Shown here: piece after piece, positions 1-10,200 of the stretch
Layout: every line of letters starts with the position of its first letter
Position numbering within the stretch: position 1 is the first letter of the stretch
Assembly: GCF_007748115.1 (NCBI RefSeq)
Contig: NZ_CP036289.1
Location: forward strand, 1,178,001 to 1,242,000
Length of the DNA stretch: 64,000 nt
Direction of reading: 5' to 3'
DNA from: Bremerella volcania
GTDB taxonomy: Bacteria; Planctomycetota; Planctomycetia; Pirellulales; Pirellulaceae
Notes under the pieces: generated by a model
The model's input: only the letters and a program-made list of their open reading frames with translations
Databases searched by the model: none
Told to the model about the DNA's origin: nothing
Made by a program: the position numbers and the translations under genes

Positions 1-839
1 TGGCGAGATTGCAAATCTTCCAGCGAGTTGGTTGCCCATTCCACGCGGTTGGCCGACCACATCGATAGATCGTAATAATTCATGGCCTCGAAGTAGGTCA
101 TGTTGTAGGAGTTCGGCGGAGCGTTGATCGGCAACGCGTTGGCGACGTTGTCCATATACCCCAGGTGAATGTCGGGACGAATCAAGAGAACGCGGCGATA
201 AAGCGTGACCGTTTCGTCCGCATCGCGTCGATTTGTTTCACTCCACGTATTGAGGTTGGTGTCTTCAAGTGGTGTGTGTTTGGTGAAGTAAACGATCTCG
301 GCATAGTGCGAGGTGATGGTCGTGAACTGCGTGGTGTCGGAACGATCCACCCAGTACTTGTACGGCGTACCGTCCAGGTAGTCGCTTCGCAGCGTTCCTT
401 GAATGATTCCGACAAACGGTTGGTCTTTGCTGTAAGCCGTGAAGCAGATGACGTCATCCGCATCGCCCCCTAAGGAGCCGTTGTGGGGGTCGGTGGTGAC
501 CGTAGGATCGTCACCGATAATGTCGAACGCCGCGAAATCAACATCCCGATCAGGACCTTCGATGATTTCAAAATAACCCTGATTGGCACCCGGCTGGACC
601 CACGGCAAGACATCGACCGAAACGTTGTCCAAGTCGTGCTGTAGATGGCTGGAGACGCTACGAAGGTTGCCGGAAAGCTCGATGGTTGCTCGTGCGTCCC
701 GCATCGCCGTGCCCATCATGCCGAAGATTTGGGCCACGGCGGCAAACATAATCAAGGTCAACGCCGTCGCCATCAACATTTCGACGAGCGTCAGTCCGCG
801 CGTTTGGGTAGTGATGTGCGGTGTACGAATATTCCACAT
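1..839 (-). CDS. Type II secretion / pseudopilin-like protein with N-terminal methylation motif (3' end outside window)
   Basis: The reading frame starts at the ATG at 839 and stays open to the window edge, so the C-terminus is missing. About 15 residues in, it has the prepilin cleavage and methylation signature GLTLVEM, with Glu at +5 after the Gly, followed by a hydrophobic helix (roughly residues 17-38). This is the class III signal of type IV pilins and type II secretion pseudopilins. The protein would be cut by a prepilin peptidase and assembled in the inner membrane. The remaining visible part (about 240 residues) is soluble, acidic and rich in Asp/Thr, resembling PulJ-type minor pseudopilins in layout. 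No partner secretion genes are visible. The pseudopilin class is well supported; the specific role is inferred. Confidence 0.75.
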   Translation of the reverse strand, partial: MWNIRTPHITTQTRGLTLVEMLMATALTLIMFAAVAQIFGMMGTAMRDARATIELSGNLRSVSSHLQHDLDNVSVDVLPWVQPGANQGYFEIIEGPDRDVDFAAFDIIGDDPTVTTDPHNGSLGGDADDVICFTAYSKDQPFVGIIQGTLRSDYLDGTPYKYWVDRSDTTQFTTITSHYAEIVYFTKHTPLEDTNLNTWSETNRRDADETVTLYRRVLLIRPDIHLGYMDNVANALPINAPPNSYNMTYFEAMNYYDLSMWSANRVEWATNSLEDLQSR

Positions 840-1093
840 GCGATGTGCATCCTGTTGGTTACGCCTGAATTTCAAGTCTGCCCAGGACCGAAGTCAGGTT
901 TGCCGTCCTCGCAGGCCATTGGGGCAGCCGCGCGAGCTTTGGAGATAAGTTGCTTGTCGACTAGCTGGCGAAAGAATCGCTGGAAACCTTTAGTATTCCA
1001 GCTGGTTAAGTATAGGGCGCCCCTGCCCAATATTCCACCGGGAATGTGCCGAAGCGTCAAGCGTTTTGATGGATTGGATAGCTCTGGTGGGGG

Positions 1094-2071
1094 TTAGGCA
1101 CGCTTGGACTTGATGACGTCGGCAATGATGTCTTCCAGCGAATGCCGGGGAGCGTAATCGATGCAATTCTTGATCTTGGTCAGATCTGGAACGCGGCGCG
1201 AAATATCCTCGAATTTTGCGTTAAAAGCTTCTTCATACGTCTGAAACTGGACGTCCAACCCAGGATTGGCCTGATCGATGACCATCTTGGCGAGTTCTAG
1301 GATGGTCACCGGGCGGTCGCTGCCGATGTTGAAGACTTCGCCCAGTGCGGCATCGGTTCGCATGAGTTGAATCACTGCTCCGATCACGTCGGCCACGTGC
1401 GCGAAGCAGCGAATCTGACTCCCATCGTGATGAACGATCGGGGACTTACCGGCCAATGCCGCATCGACGAAGCGAGGCAGCACCATTCCGTAGGCCCCGG
1501 TCTGCCGTGGTCCCACGACGTTGAAGAATCGGCCAATCACCACCGGCGTCTTCTTCTGATGCCAATAGGCCAGGGTGAGGAATTCGTCGATCGCTTTAGA
1601 TGCGCCGTAACTCCAGCGTGGACGCGTTGTTGCGCCGAATACCAAGTCGTCTTCTTCGGTCCAGGTATCCTTGGGGTTCTTGCCATACACTTCTGAAGTG
1701 CTGGCCATGAACATGCGAACTTCGTCCCCTTCGGCATTCCGCCGCTGAATTTCCGCCAGCAGTAGTTCCGTCGGGTAGATGTTGCGTTCGATCGTTTGGA
1801 TCGGCTCTTGGTTGATCAGGGCCACACCGACTGCGGCAGCCAGGTGATAAACCTCGTTGGCTTCGTTGACCAGGTCACGAACGAGCGTCCTGTCCGAGAC
1901 GGTACCGTGGACAAACCGAAAATTGGGGTTTGCCAGGAGATGCTCGATGTTTCGCTTCGATCCGGTCGACTCGTCATCGACCACAATGACCTGGTTGCCA
2001 AGACCCAGCAGGGCTTCGGACAGGTGCGAGCCTATAAAACCGGCCCCGCCGGTGATCAGAGAAGTTGCCAT
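1094..2071 (-). CDS. NAD-dependent epimerase/dehydratase (nucleotide-sugar epimerase)
   Basis: This 325-residue protein belongs to the extended short-chain dehydrogenase/reductase group. It opens with the NAD-binding motif GGAGFIGSH (residues 8-16), has an acidic residue pair near the end of the second strand (VDDES, 31-35), a catalytic region STSEVYG (124-130) and the YxxxK pair as YGASK (Tyr155, Lys159). The segment RFFNVVGPRQTG is typical of UDP-glucose 4-epimerase and UDP-glucuronate decarboxylase relatives. It probably interconverts a nucleotide sugar for surface polysaccharide or glycan synthesis. Substrate cannot be decided from motifs. It stands alone and is divergent from the TPR gene at 2468. 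Confidence 0.85.
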   Translation of the reverse strand: MATSLITGGAGFIGSHLSEALLGLGNQVIVVDDESTGSKRNIEHLLANPNFRFVHGTVSDRTLVRDLVNEANEVYHLAAAVGVALINQEPIQTIERNIYPTELLLAEIQRRNAEGDEVRMFMASTSEVYGKNPKDTWTEEDDLVFGATTRPRWSYGASKAIDEFLTLAYWHQKKTPVVIGRFFNVVGPRQTGAYGMVLPRFVDAALAGKSPIVHHDGSQIRCFAHVADVIGAVIQLMRTDAALGEVFNIGSDRPVTILELAKMVIDQANPGLDVQFQTYEEAFNAKFEDISRRVPDLTKIKNCIDYAPRHSLEDIIADVIKSKRA

Positions 2072-2467
2072 GCGTTCGTTGCTTTGTTGAATAATGGCGA
2101 AACGCGATCCATCTCGGAAAACGTTCGTAATGGAGAAGCCGGTCGAGTTCGCTGCCCAGGGGGAACTGCCTCCCTAGTTCGTTGGGAAGGTGGGGGGCTC
2201 TAGTCGTGGGTGATTGAATGACGGCAACTCGTTATCCTACAAGGTTTTTCCCTGCAGAGACTGTCAATCCTTTCTATCATGATCGACAATGAGATTAAAA
2301 AAGCTGCAAAGTCCTTTTCGACTCCGAAATTTAGCTCTAGAAATGGTTTCCCAAGGCGGAATAATGAAACTTCACGGAATTTCCGTCACAATAAGGTGAA
2401 TAGATCACCACTTAGACCCTCCCCATCTGCCTGCACCTTGCTGACAAATAACGAGGACCGTTGTTCC
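2072..2467. other. Intergenic region between divergent genes
   Basis: About 400 bases separate the epimerase start from the TPR start. An open frame extends upstream of 2468, but its Ser/Arg/Asn-rich translation looks like non-coding sequence and would precede a good signal peptide. I saw only weak short inverted repeats and no convincing promoter, RNA gene or terminator. The region should hold promoters for both flanking genes. Confidence 0.5.
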
Positions 2468-5400
2468 ATGCTGTCTCAGTTTTCGGGCCATAGCGTCCCC
2501 AACGCACGACGCGTAACCAAAGGGACCGAGCCCTGCCGACGAGCACGTTTGCTATCCATTCCAGTATTGCTACTGCTATTGATTTGCGGTTCGTCCGCAC
2601 AGGGACAAGAGTCTTCGCAGGAAGCCGCCCTGTTTTTCTCAGACGTCGTGAACTACCAGAACGCAGGCGAATTTGAACTGGCGGCGGATGAATGGAAAAA
2701 GTTCGTCGAGAAATTTCCCAGCGATCCCTTGGCGGCCAAGGCGCAAAACTACCTGGCCGTTTGTCAGCTGCAACTGAAGAAGTATGCCGACGCGATCGCG
2801 AACTTCGAGACTGTCCTGAAGAAATACCCCAAGGCCGACTTCCGAGAAGAGGCCATGCTGAACCTGGCATCGGCGAATTACGCCTGGGCTCAGAACGGAA
2901 ACCAGGCGAAATACAAAGACGCAGCCGAACGTTTCTCAGCGCTGTTGAAGGATTTTCCCAAGACCGAGTTTGCCGACCAGGCTCAGTACTTCCTGGGTGA
3001 GTCGCTGTATCTTTCGGGGCAAAAAGAGCAATCGATCGCTGCCTACGATCAATTAGTCAAATCGTTCCCGAAAAGCCCGCTCGCTCCGGATGCCCTGTAT
3101 GCCAAGGGGGTAACGCTTGAGGAGCTACAAAAGTACGCCGACGCGCAAAAGGTGTACGACCAGTTCCTGACCGCGTATGCCAGCAATCCGCTGGCGACGG
3201 AAATCACGATGCGAAAAGGGGAAGCTTTGCTTCAGCAAAACCAATTCGCCGACGCAGAGAAACTGTTTGAAGAAGCTTCTCAGAAGAAAGACTTTGAACT
3301 CGCCGATCATGCGATGTACCGGCTCGCGTTTTGTGCGCTTCAGCGGGACGAACTGATGAAGGCCGGCAATGCCTATGCTCGTATTCCGTTAGACTTCCCC
3401 AAGTCTTCTTATGCCCCGGAAGCCACGATGCTCGCTGGTCGCTGTTACTATCGTGCCGGCCGACTCGACGACGCGGCCCGCTGGTTGGCAGCCGCCGGAC
3501 GCCAAGGGGGGCAATTTGAAGTCGAAGCGGCACACTGGTTGGCCCGCGTCTACTTGCAGCAAGGAAAAGCGGCCGAAGCCGAAGCGTTAGCAAAAGCCAT
3601 CCTCCCGAAGGCCAACGGCAATGAGTTTCTGGTCGATCTGAAAATGGATATGGCCGACGCCATTTACGAGCAGCCTCAACGAAGCAAAGAATCCATTGCT
3701 CTCTACGAGCGTATTGCCAAGGATCATGGGGACACGCCTGAGGCTCCCCAGGCACTTTACAACGCCGCGTTCGCCGCGCTGGAAACGCGCGACTTCGCCA
3801 AGGCGTCAGCCCTTTCCGACGAGTTCGCCAAGAAGTACCCGCAAGATCAGTCTCGTCTCGATGCCATGTACGTCGGTGCGGAAGCCAAACTGCAAACCGA
3901 CAAGCTGGCCGAAGCCGAGCAGTCACTTAAAGCATTGATCAACGAAGGAAAGTCGCGGCCTGAGGTGGCACGTTGGCAGCTGCGTCTGGCACTTACGCAG
4001 TACCTGCAAAACAAGTTTGCCGACGTCGAAAAGACCATTGCAGCCGTTCAGTCCTCTCTCAAGGACGCGGACCTTCTGGCCCAGGCAAACTACCTGGTGG
4101 GGGCGAGTGCCTTTCAGCAGAGCCAGTTCGACAAGGCGCAACAGTCGCTGGAAGCTTCGGTGAAAGCTTCGACCAGTTGGGCTCAGGCCGACGAGGCCCG
4201 TTTGATGTTGGCCCGTACGCAACATGCCAAGGGAGACACGACCGCGGCGATTCAACAGGCGCAAGGAATCCTCTCGAGTTATCCCAACAGTCAGATCCTC
4301 GATCAGGTCAACTTCCGACTGGGTGAATTCCTGTTCGCCGCCAATCGTTTCGACGAAGCCGCTGCCGCATATGCCCAGGTATTCGCCAAGTCGCCAAACT
4401 CTACGCTCGCGCCGCATGCCCTGTATGGACAAGCATGGGCCTACCTGAAGCAGCCCAACCCCGGCAAAGCCGATCAAGCGTTTAGTGAGTTAATTGCCAA
4501 GCATGGAGGGCACGAGTTGATCGTAGATGCCCACACCGGTCGGGCGATCGCACGTCGCTCGGAAGGGAAGTACCAGGAAGCGATTGACGACTTGAACCAG
4601 GTCGTCGCCAAGAGCAAAGATCCGACGCAGAAGCTAGAAGCCGAGTACCTCAAAGGCGTCAGCCTGGTAGATGCCAAGAATCCGGCGGAAGCGGAAAAGG
4701 TGTTCACCGCGATCCATCAGCAGAATCCCAAGTTCATCAGCGACGATAAGGTCCTTTACGAGTTAGCTTGGGCTCAACGAGCCCAGGGCAAGGGAGACGC
4801 GTCCAACGCCAGCTTCCAGCAGCTTGCCAAAGCACACCCCCAGAGCCCGCTCGCTGCGGAGGCCATGTATCATGTGGGGGAATCGTACTACGCGAAGGAT
4901 GACTTTGCCGAAGCCGAGACGTGGTACACCTCGTCGGCCAACCAGGCCAAGGCCCCTGAAATCGGGGAAAAGGCGCTCTACAAGCAGGCTTGGTCGCAGT
5001 ACCAACAGGGCAAAACGAAGGAAGCGTTGGACGGATTCGGCAGCCAGATCACCAAGTTCCCCAACGGTCCGTTGGCATCCGATGCCATCTTCATGCAGGG
5101 AGAATGCTTCTACAAGGATAAACAGTACGACGCCGCGCTCGACTCGTATGGTCGTGTCGATCCCAAGCGACTTTCCAGCGATGAAATGCGATCGCTGTTG
5201 ATGCTGCACGCCGGCCAATCGGCCAGCCAGCAGAAGTTGTGGGGCGAAGCGAGGAAGTGGTTCACGCAATTGGTCGAGCAACTGCCAAGCTCGCCTCTTC
5301 TGGGTGAAACGTACTATGAACTAGGCTGGGCCAGTTACAACGAAAAGAAAACGCCTGAGGCGATCACCTACTTTGATAAAGCCGCCGAAGAGTCACGCGG

Positions 5401-5725
5401 GCTCGCCGGGGCTCGGGCCCGATTCATGTTGGGCGAAATCTACTTCGAACAAAAGAAGTACGACGATGCTCTTGGCCAGTTTAAACGCGTGGTTTATGGC
5501 TTCGGCGGCGAGCAGTCGCTCGATAGCGTCAAGCCATGGCAGGCCAAGTGTGCCTATGAAATCGGTCGTTGTAACGAAGTACAGATTCGTCAGGCTCCGC
5601 CCGCCGAGAAAGCAACGTTTGTTGAGGAAGCGAAGAAGTTTTACACCCTTGTTGTCCAGCGTTATCCACAAGCGGCGGAAGCCAAGCTGGCCCAGGCCCG
5701 GCTTGAGGCCTTGGCCCAACTTTAA
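2468..5725 (+). CDS. Large periplasmic TPR protein of the ExbB/ExbD cluster
   Basis: I place the start at ATG 2468 because GAGGA lies about ten bases upstream and the protein then begins with a basic stretch and a clear signal peptide (RLLSIPVLLLLLICG, then SAQGQ). The mature part of this 1085-residue protein is almost entirely TPR-like helical pairs of about 34-38 residues, with recurring A-x-Y-xx-G and FPKSPLAPDALY-type motifs. Such repeats are seen in YbgF/CpoB, the TPR partner of Tol-Pal, and in outer-membrane lipoprotein assembly factors. It is followed 30 bases later by an ExbB/TolQ gene and then ExbD/TolR, so a role as a periplasmic scaffold for a proton-driven envelope machine is likely. 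It is much longer than CpoB (about 260 residues). The exact partner is unknown. Confidence 0.85.
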   Translation: MLSQFSGHSVPNARRVTKGTEPCRRARLLSIPVLLLLLICGSSAQGQESSQEAALFFSDVVNYQNAGEFELAADEWKKFVEKFPSDPLAAKAQNYLAVCQLQLKKYADAIANFETVLKKYPKADFREEAMLNLASANYAWAQNGNQAKYKDAAERFSALLKDFPKTEFADQAQYFLGESLYLSGQKEQSIAAYDQLVKSFPKSPLAPDALYAKGVTLEELQKYADAQKVYDQFLTAYASNPLATEITMRKGEALLQQNQFADAEKLFEEASQKKDFELADHAMYRLAFCALQRDELMKAGNAYARIPLDFPKSSYAPEATMLAGRCYYRAGRLDDAARWLAAAGRQGGQFEVEAAHWLARVYLQQGKAAEAEALAKAILPKANGNEFLVDLKMDMADAIYEQPQRSKESIALYERIAKDHGDTPEAPQALYNAAFAALETRDFAKASALSDEFAKKYPQDQSRLDAMYVGAEAKLQTDKLAEAEQSLKALINEGKSRPEVARWQLRLALTQYLQNKFADVEKTIAAVQSSLKDADLLAQANYLVGASAFQQSQFDKAQQSLEASVKASTSWAQADEARLMLARTQHAKGDTTAAIQQAQGILSSYPNSQILDQVNFRLGEFLFAANRFDEAAAAYAQVFAKSPNSTLAPHALYGQAWAYLKQPNPGKADQAFSELIAKHGGHELIVDAHTGRAIARRSEGKYQEAIDDLNQVVAKSKDPTQKLEAEYLKGVSLVDAKNPAEAEKVFTAIHQQNPKFISDDKVLYELAWAQRAQGKGDASNASFQQLAKAHPQSPLAAEAMYHVGESYYAKDDFAEAETWYTSSANQAKAPEIGEKALYKQAWSQYQQGKTKEALDGFGSQITKFPNGPLASDAIFMQGECFYKDKQYDAALDSYGRVDPKRLSSDEMRSLLMLHAGQSASQQKLWGEARKWFTQLVEQLPSSPLLGETYYELGWASYNEKKTPEAITYFDKAAEESRGLAGARARFMLGEIYFEQKKYDDALGQFKRVVYGFGGEQSLDSVKPWQAKCAYEIGRCNEVQIRQAPPAEKATFVEEAKKFYTLVVQRYPQAAEAKLAQARLEALAQL

Positions 5726-5755
5726 CGCCGAACCCGGCGAAGTGACCTGTCCGAA

Positions 5756-6706
5756 ATGAATGATTCAACGCGACTTGGAAGCGTATTCTCTATGTCACCA
5801 ATAGCTCGCTCTATCCTGGTTATCCTGGCGGTAATGGCCTTCACGCTGCCGCTTCTTGCTCAGGATGGGGGCGCCGCGACCGAGCAGCCAACCGACGAAG
5901 AGTCGCCGGCGCTGATTGAACAGCGACTAAGCGACACCGATTCGCTGACGCTGGTCAGTCTGATTCTGCGTGGCGGCAGGATGATGATCCCGCTGGGGAT
6001 CATGTCGGTCATCGTGGTAGCGCTGACGTTCGAGCGTCTCTTCGCGCTGCGAAAGTCGAAGATCATCCCCTATCAACTCCAACGCGAGCTTTCCCAGCTG
6101 CGTCTTTCGGAGAAAGGGCTCGACCCACGCGAGGCGTACAAGCTATGCAAGAAGTATCCCTCCTCGCTCGCGAATGTGATTAAAACGATGCTCCTGCGAA
6201 TTGGTCGCCCGCAGTCGGAGGTCGAGCACTCCGTGGCCGAGGCCACCGAACGCGAAGCGGATCGTTTGTACGGCAACGTCCGCTGGATCGCCCTGATGGG
6301 AAGCGTGGCACCGCTTTTAGGGCTGATGGGTACCGTCTGGGGCATTATCTGGACGTTTTACAAAACAACCCAGTTGGAAATTGGGGCCGATCGTGCCGAC
6401 CAGTTGGCTGGTGGTATCTTTGTGGCCCTGGTCACGACGCTGGGTGGTTTGACGATTGCCATTCCCGCGATGATCTTCGCCCAGTACTTTGAAAGCCGGA
6501 TTGTGGCGCTGTTTCACGAGATGGACGAAATTCTGTTCGATTTGATCCCTGGCTTCGAGCATTACGAAGGCAAGCTGCGAGCGAAGCACCGTACTTACGA
6601 CGGGCCATCTACGCCGGCGGTCAAGACGATGGAGCCACCCAAGACCGCGGCTCCCGGCGGAACGTTGGATGTCTCGCAAACGCAAGCGTTGCCCAGGTCG
6701 CAGTAG
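5756..6706 (+). CDS. MotA/TolQ/ExbB family proton-channel protein
   Basis: This 316-residue protein has an N-terminal signal-like hydrophobic segment (about residues 16-36, ending in a LLAQ site), a transmembrane helix at about 75-95 (IPLGIMSVIVVALTFERLFAL), and two more after residue 170, including GSVAPLLGLMGTVWGI, the signature of the MotA/TolQ/ExbB family. The fourth segment contains VALVTTLGGLTIAIPAM. These proteins form the pentameric channel that couples proton flow to motion of an ExbD/TolR dimer. A second ATG at 5792 is an alternative start. The C-terminal tail beyond about residue 265 is polar and probably cytoplasmic. ExbD follows after 49 bases, so the two are probably co-transcribed. 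Confidence 0.9.
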   Translation: MNDSTRLGSVFSMSPIARSILVILAVMAFTLPLLAQDGGAATEQPTDEESPALIEQRLSDTDSLTLVSLILRGGRMMIPLGIMSVIVVALTFERLFALRKSKIIPYQLQRELSQLRLSEKGLDPREAYKLCKKYPSSLANVIKTMLLRIGRPQSEVEHSVAEATEREADRLYGNVRWIALMGSVAPLLGLMGTVWGIIWTFYKTTQLEIGADRADQLAGGIFVALVTTLGGLTIAIPAMIFAQYFESRIVALFHEMDEILFDLIPGFEHYEGKLRAKHRTYDGPSTPAVKTMEPPKTAAPGGTLDVSQTQALPRSQ

Positions 6707-6755
6707 TCGTCGGTATTGATCCCACAAAAAAGTATTTGCGAAGAAGACCAAGCCC

Positions 6756-7175
6756 GTGGCAGTCAAACTGAATCGTGGACGAGCTCGATCGATGTTGGAT
6801 ATTACTCCACTGATCGACATCGTCTTTTTGTTGCTGATCTTCTTCATGGTGATGACCCGTTTCGATGAAGAAGACTACAAGTTGGATGTCGTATTGCCGA
6901 CCGCCAGCGAGGCTCAGCCGCTGATATCCCAGCCGCGCGAGTTGTTCATTAATATCGATGCGGATGGTCGCTTTTTCGTACGCGGCGACCAACGCTCGAT
7001 CACGGAGATCGAAGAGATCCTCGAGCAGACGGCCGCCGATAATCCGGAAAGCTCCGTGATCATTCGAGCGGACAAGGAAAGCAAGATTGAATTTAGCGTT
7101 CAGGTGATGAACGCCTGCAATAAGGCCAAGCTCAGCAATTACTCGATCAGCACGGCTGCCCTCGAGCCAAACTAG
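6756..7175 (+). CDS. ExbD/TolR family biopolymer transport protein (GTG start)
   Basis: The frame begins with GTG at 6756 (MAVKLNRGRARSML), with a GAAGAAGA-type purine stretch upstream; an internal ATG at 6792 would cut away the basic cytoplasmic tail. The 139-residue protein has one membrane helix, DITPLIDIVFLLLIFFMV, whose central Asp (Asp21) matches the proton-carrying aspartate of ExbD/TolR. The periplasmic part (about 40-139) has the expected small alpha/beta fold with an Asp-Gly strand pair and the usual V-I-R-A-D segment. It would turn proton-motive force into mechanical work with the upstream ExbB-like channel. Its likely effector in this operon is the 1095-residue protein that follows 43 bases later. 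Confidence 0.9.
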   Translation: MAVKLNRGRARSMLDITPLIDIVFLLLIFFMVMTRFDEEDYKLDVVLPTASEAQPLISQPRELFINIDADGRFFVRGDQRSITEIEEILEQTAADNPESSVIIRADKESKIEFSVQVMNACNKAKLSNYSISTAALEPN

Positions 7176-7218
7176 GTAGCAATCGCTCCGCATGAAATTT
7201 GGAGCTTAGCGGAAAACC

Positions 7219-10200
7219 ATGGCAAAGCATTGGAGTAAGGACGATCAGATCCCACAGCTCTCGTCAACCGACGAGAAGGCGTGGCCGGTCTACACGGCAT
7301 TCACGTTCTTCATGCTGTACTTCGGCGCGTCGAGCTATCTTCTGTTCGACTGGGATCACGAGCTGTGGTACTTCAACGCCAAGGTCTATATCGCGTTCGC
7401 GGCGGTGGCATGGCTGGTGGGGATGGCCATCATTCCTCTGTTGGACCTGGGCAGCGTTCGTCGCGGTATTCAACTTTCGATTGTGCTTAGCCTGGTACTC
7501 CACCTGAGCATGTTTCTCGGCATGGTCGCGATCGACGTCGGCGAAGTTGCCGATACCTCACTCAATCAAAATCGCGAGAGAACGCCCCAGCGGCAACCCG
7601 TCGTAATTCCCGACTATAGCCCCGCTCAGATCAACGAAGATCGCGATGCGGAACGCGAGTACGAACAACCGGTCGAAACCCGAGAGGCGGAAGCTCAGGT
7701 CGATCCGCTCGAGCAGGAAAAGATCGAACACCAGCAGCCGCAGATGAAAGAGAACGACGTGTCGCAGGAAGATCTGCCGCGTGAAGTTCAGCCCGAGGAA
7801 ATGCAGCGTCGCGAGCAGCAGGTCGAACAGCCCAAGCAGGAAACGCTGCAAGATCTGCCGTCGCAGCTTGCCAAGCAGGCGCGCGAAATGCAACAGCGCG
7901 AAGTCGAACAGGCTCAGCAGATTGAAGTCGAGCGGCAAGAAGAACGCCAGCCTGAGTTATCCGCCGCGGAAGCTGCCGCACAGCGATCCGCCCAAGCTCT
8001 CGAAATGCAGCGTCAGGCATCCAACATCCAGGATGCTGTGCAAAGGATGACCGATCTTCAGCGGCAGAATACTGCCCAAGACCTGCCGAGTCTTTCCCCT
8101 AGCCAGGCACAAGAGGTTCAGCGTCAGCGAACGGAAACCAATAATCTAGCGCAAACCCAGGCCGAGAACGTCCAGGTTCAGCGCAATAACCCGCAGCAAG
8201 TTCGCGCCCAGGCTCAAGCCGCTGATCTCGCTCGCCAGGAAGCCCAGCAGCAGGCCAATCAGCCTCGTGCTACGGTCCAATCGCCAAGTCCAACCACGAT
8301 GGCTTCCAGCATGGCAATGACGCGCAGCCAGCAAAGCCCCCAGATGCAGATCGCTCCGTCTGCTTCGTCGGCTGATATTGCCCGTAATGCTTCGGCCAGC
8401 AACTTGCCCACGATCAACACGACCGTCAGCGATCAACTTCCCCGACCTACACCTGGTCAATCAAACAATTCGCAGCTACGGCCTGCCGCCGGTAGTGTCG
8501 CTCGGCAAGAGGTCGGTGGCGATGGCGTGACGGCCAACGCGACCAACCCAGGTCAGCTTTGGGCTCGGCCTTCCACCGCCGATCGCACGGCGGAGATGGT
8601 GCAGCAACATGGAGCCACACGTAGCACGGCTTCGCGTGACGAGGGGATCGTAACCAGCAATCAGGCCACCCCATCGATCGGTAGAACTCCTTCCGCCGGT
8701 GCTCAAGCGATGGCCGGTCCGAGTGCTCAGATCGAATTCCAGGGACCAGCAGGCGGCAACCAAGCGGCTGCCAACGCCGATGCGTTAGCTTCCGGACAGT
8801 TCTCGTCCCCTTCGATGAACCTCGGTCGAGCCAACGGGAACGGAGCCGATCAGATAGGTAGTGGTCAAGTCGGAGCGGCCGAAGTCGGAACACCAGGTGC
8901 CAATCGTGGCGCCGATTTCTCGGCACTCTCGCGCGGGACGGGTAATCGCGGAAACGATGGCCCTTCGCTGGCCGAAATGGCCTCCGGAACCCAGGGACTA
9001 CCGGGTAGCCGGACGCCTGGTGCGAGCCCGGTGATTGGCACGCGCGCAACCGCCGAAGGCGTTCCTGGCGGTGGCGGTGCCGCGATGCAGCCCGGTGGAG
9101 GCGATATTGCAGGCTCGCTGCCAGGCTTGGGTAGCGTACCGGAGATTCGTCGACGTAACGTCGGCGGTGCGGCGATGCCCTCAGGACGGCCAGGAATCAA
9201 CGATCTGGCCGGAGCTCCGATCGGAGCGGCCACCCAGCCAGGATTCATTGGGCGAAGACGTACCAGTGATGCACCTCAAATCACAACGAACATGGCCAAC
9301 ATTCCCGTCCGGTCGCCTGGGCGTCGTGGTCCGCTGTTAAGCACCAAGGCAGCCGTTCCGACCGAAGCATTCAGCCGCCGCGCGATGCGGAAGGGGGAAG
9401 GGGCAGGGGATGGTTCACGCCGACCCAGCCGCGAAACCGAAGAAGCCATCGAACGCGGTCTCGCGTTTCTGGCTCGTCACCAATCCTCGGATGGACGCTG
9501 GAGCCTGAAGGGGTTCGCGGCGGTTCATCCCGAGAACTTCAACATCTACCGCAACGAGTTGGCATCACTGAACTCGGATACGGCAGCTACGGGACTCTCG
9601 CTGTTGGCGTTCCTGGGGGCCGGCTACGATCATTTGAGCGACAAATACGAAACCGAGGTGCGTGGTGGGGTCACGTTCCTGGTTGAGAATCAGAAACCCA
9701 ACGGCGACCTGTACATCGAAATGGACGCCACCTCGAATTCCAGTTGTCGTCTGTATAGCCATGCGATTGCGGCACTAGCCCTATGTGAAGCGTACGGCAT
9801 GACACAGGATGAGTCCCTGCGCGCGGCAGCTCAGAAATCGCTTGACTTCATCGAGGCCTCGCAAGATCCGGAACTGGGTGGATGGCGGTACACTCCTGGC
9901 AATGGAAGCGATACGTCGGTGACCGGCTGGATGACATTAGCCCTTAAGAGCGGTCAGCTGGCAGGGCTACGGGTTGATCCGAAGTCGTTTGAGGGAATCC
10001 GCAAATGGTTGGCATCGGCCGAATCACGCCAACGCGGCCGTGCCGTCTACGTCTACAATCCGAATGCTCCTGATACGCCACAGCAGCGTCATGGCCGTGA
10101 CCCAAGCCAGACAATGACGGCCGTGGGGGCTCTGATTCAACTTTACTTGGGCAATCGTCGCGACAGCCGGATCCTGCAGGATAGCGCGGACTATCTAAAA

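Noticed and set aside
872-1060. Short minus-strand frame between the pseudopilin and epimerase genes
   Set aside because: No ribosome-binding site, no domain, and composition typical of intergenic sequence.
2279-2467. N-terminal extension of the large TPR protein
   Set aside because: The added residues are Ser/Arg/Asn-rich and precede a clear signal peptide; ATG 2468 has its own GAGGA site.
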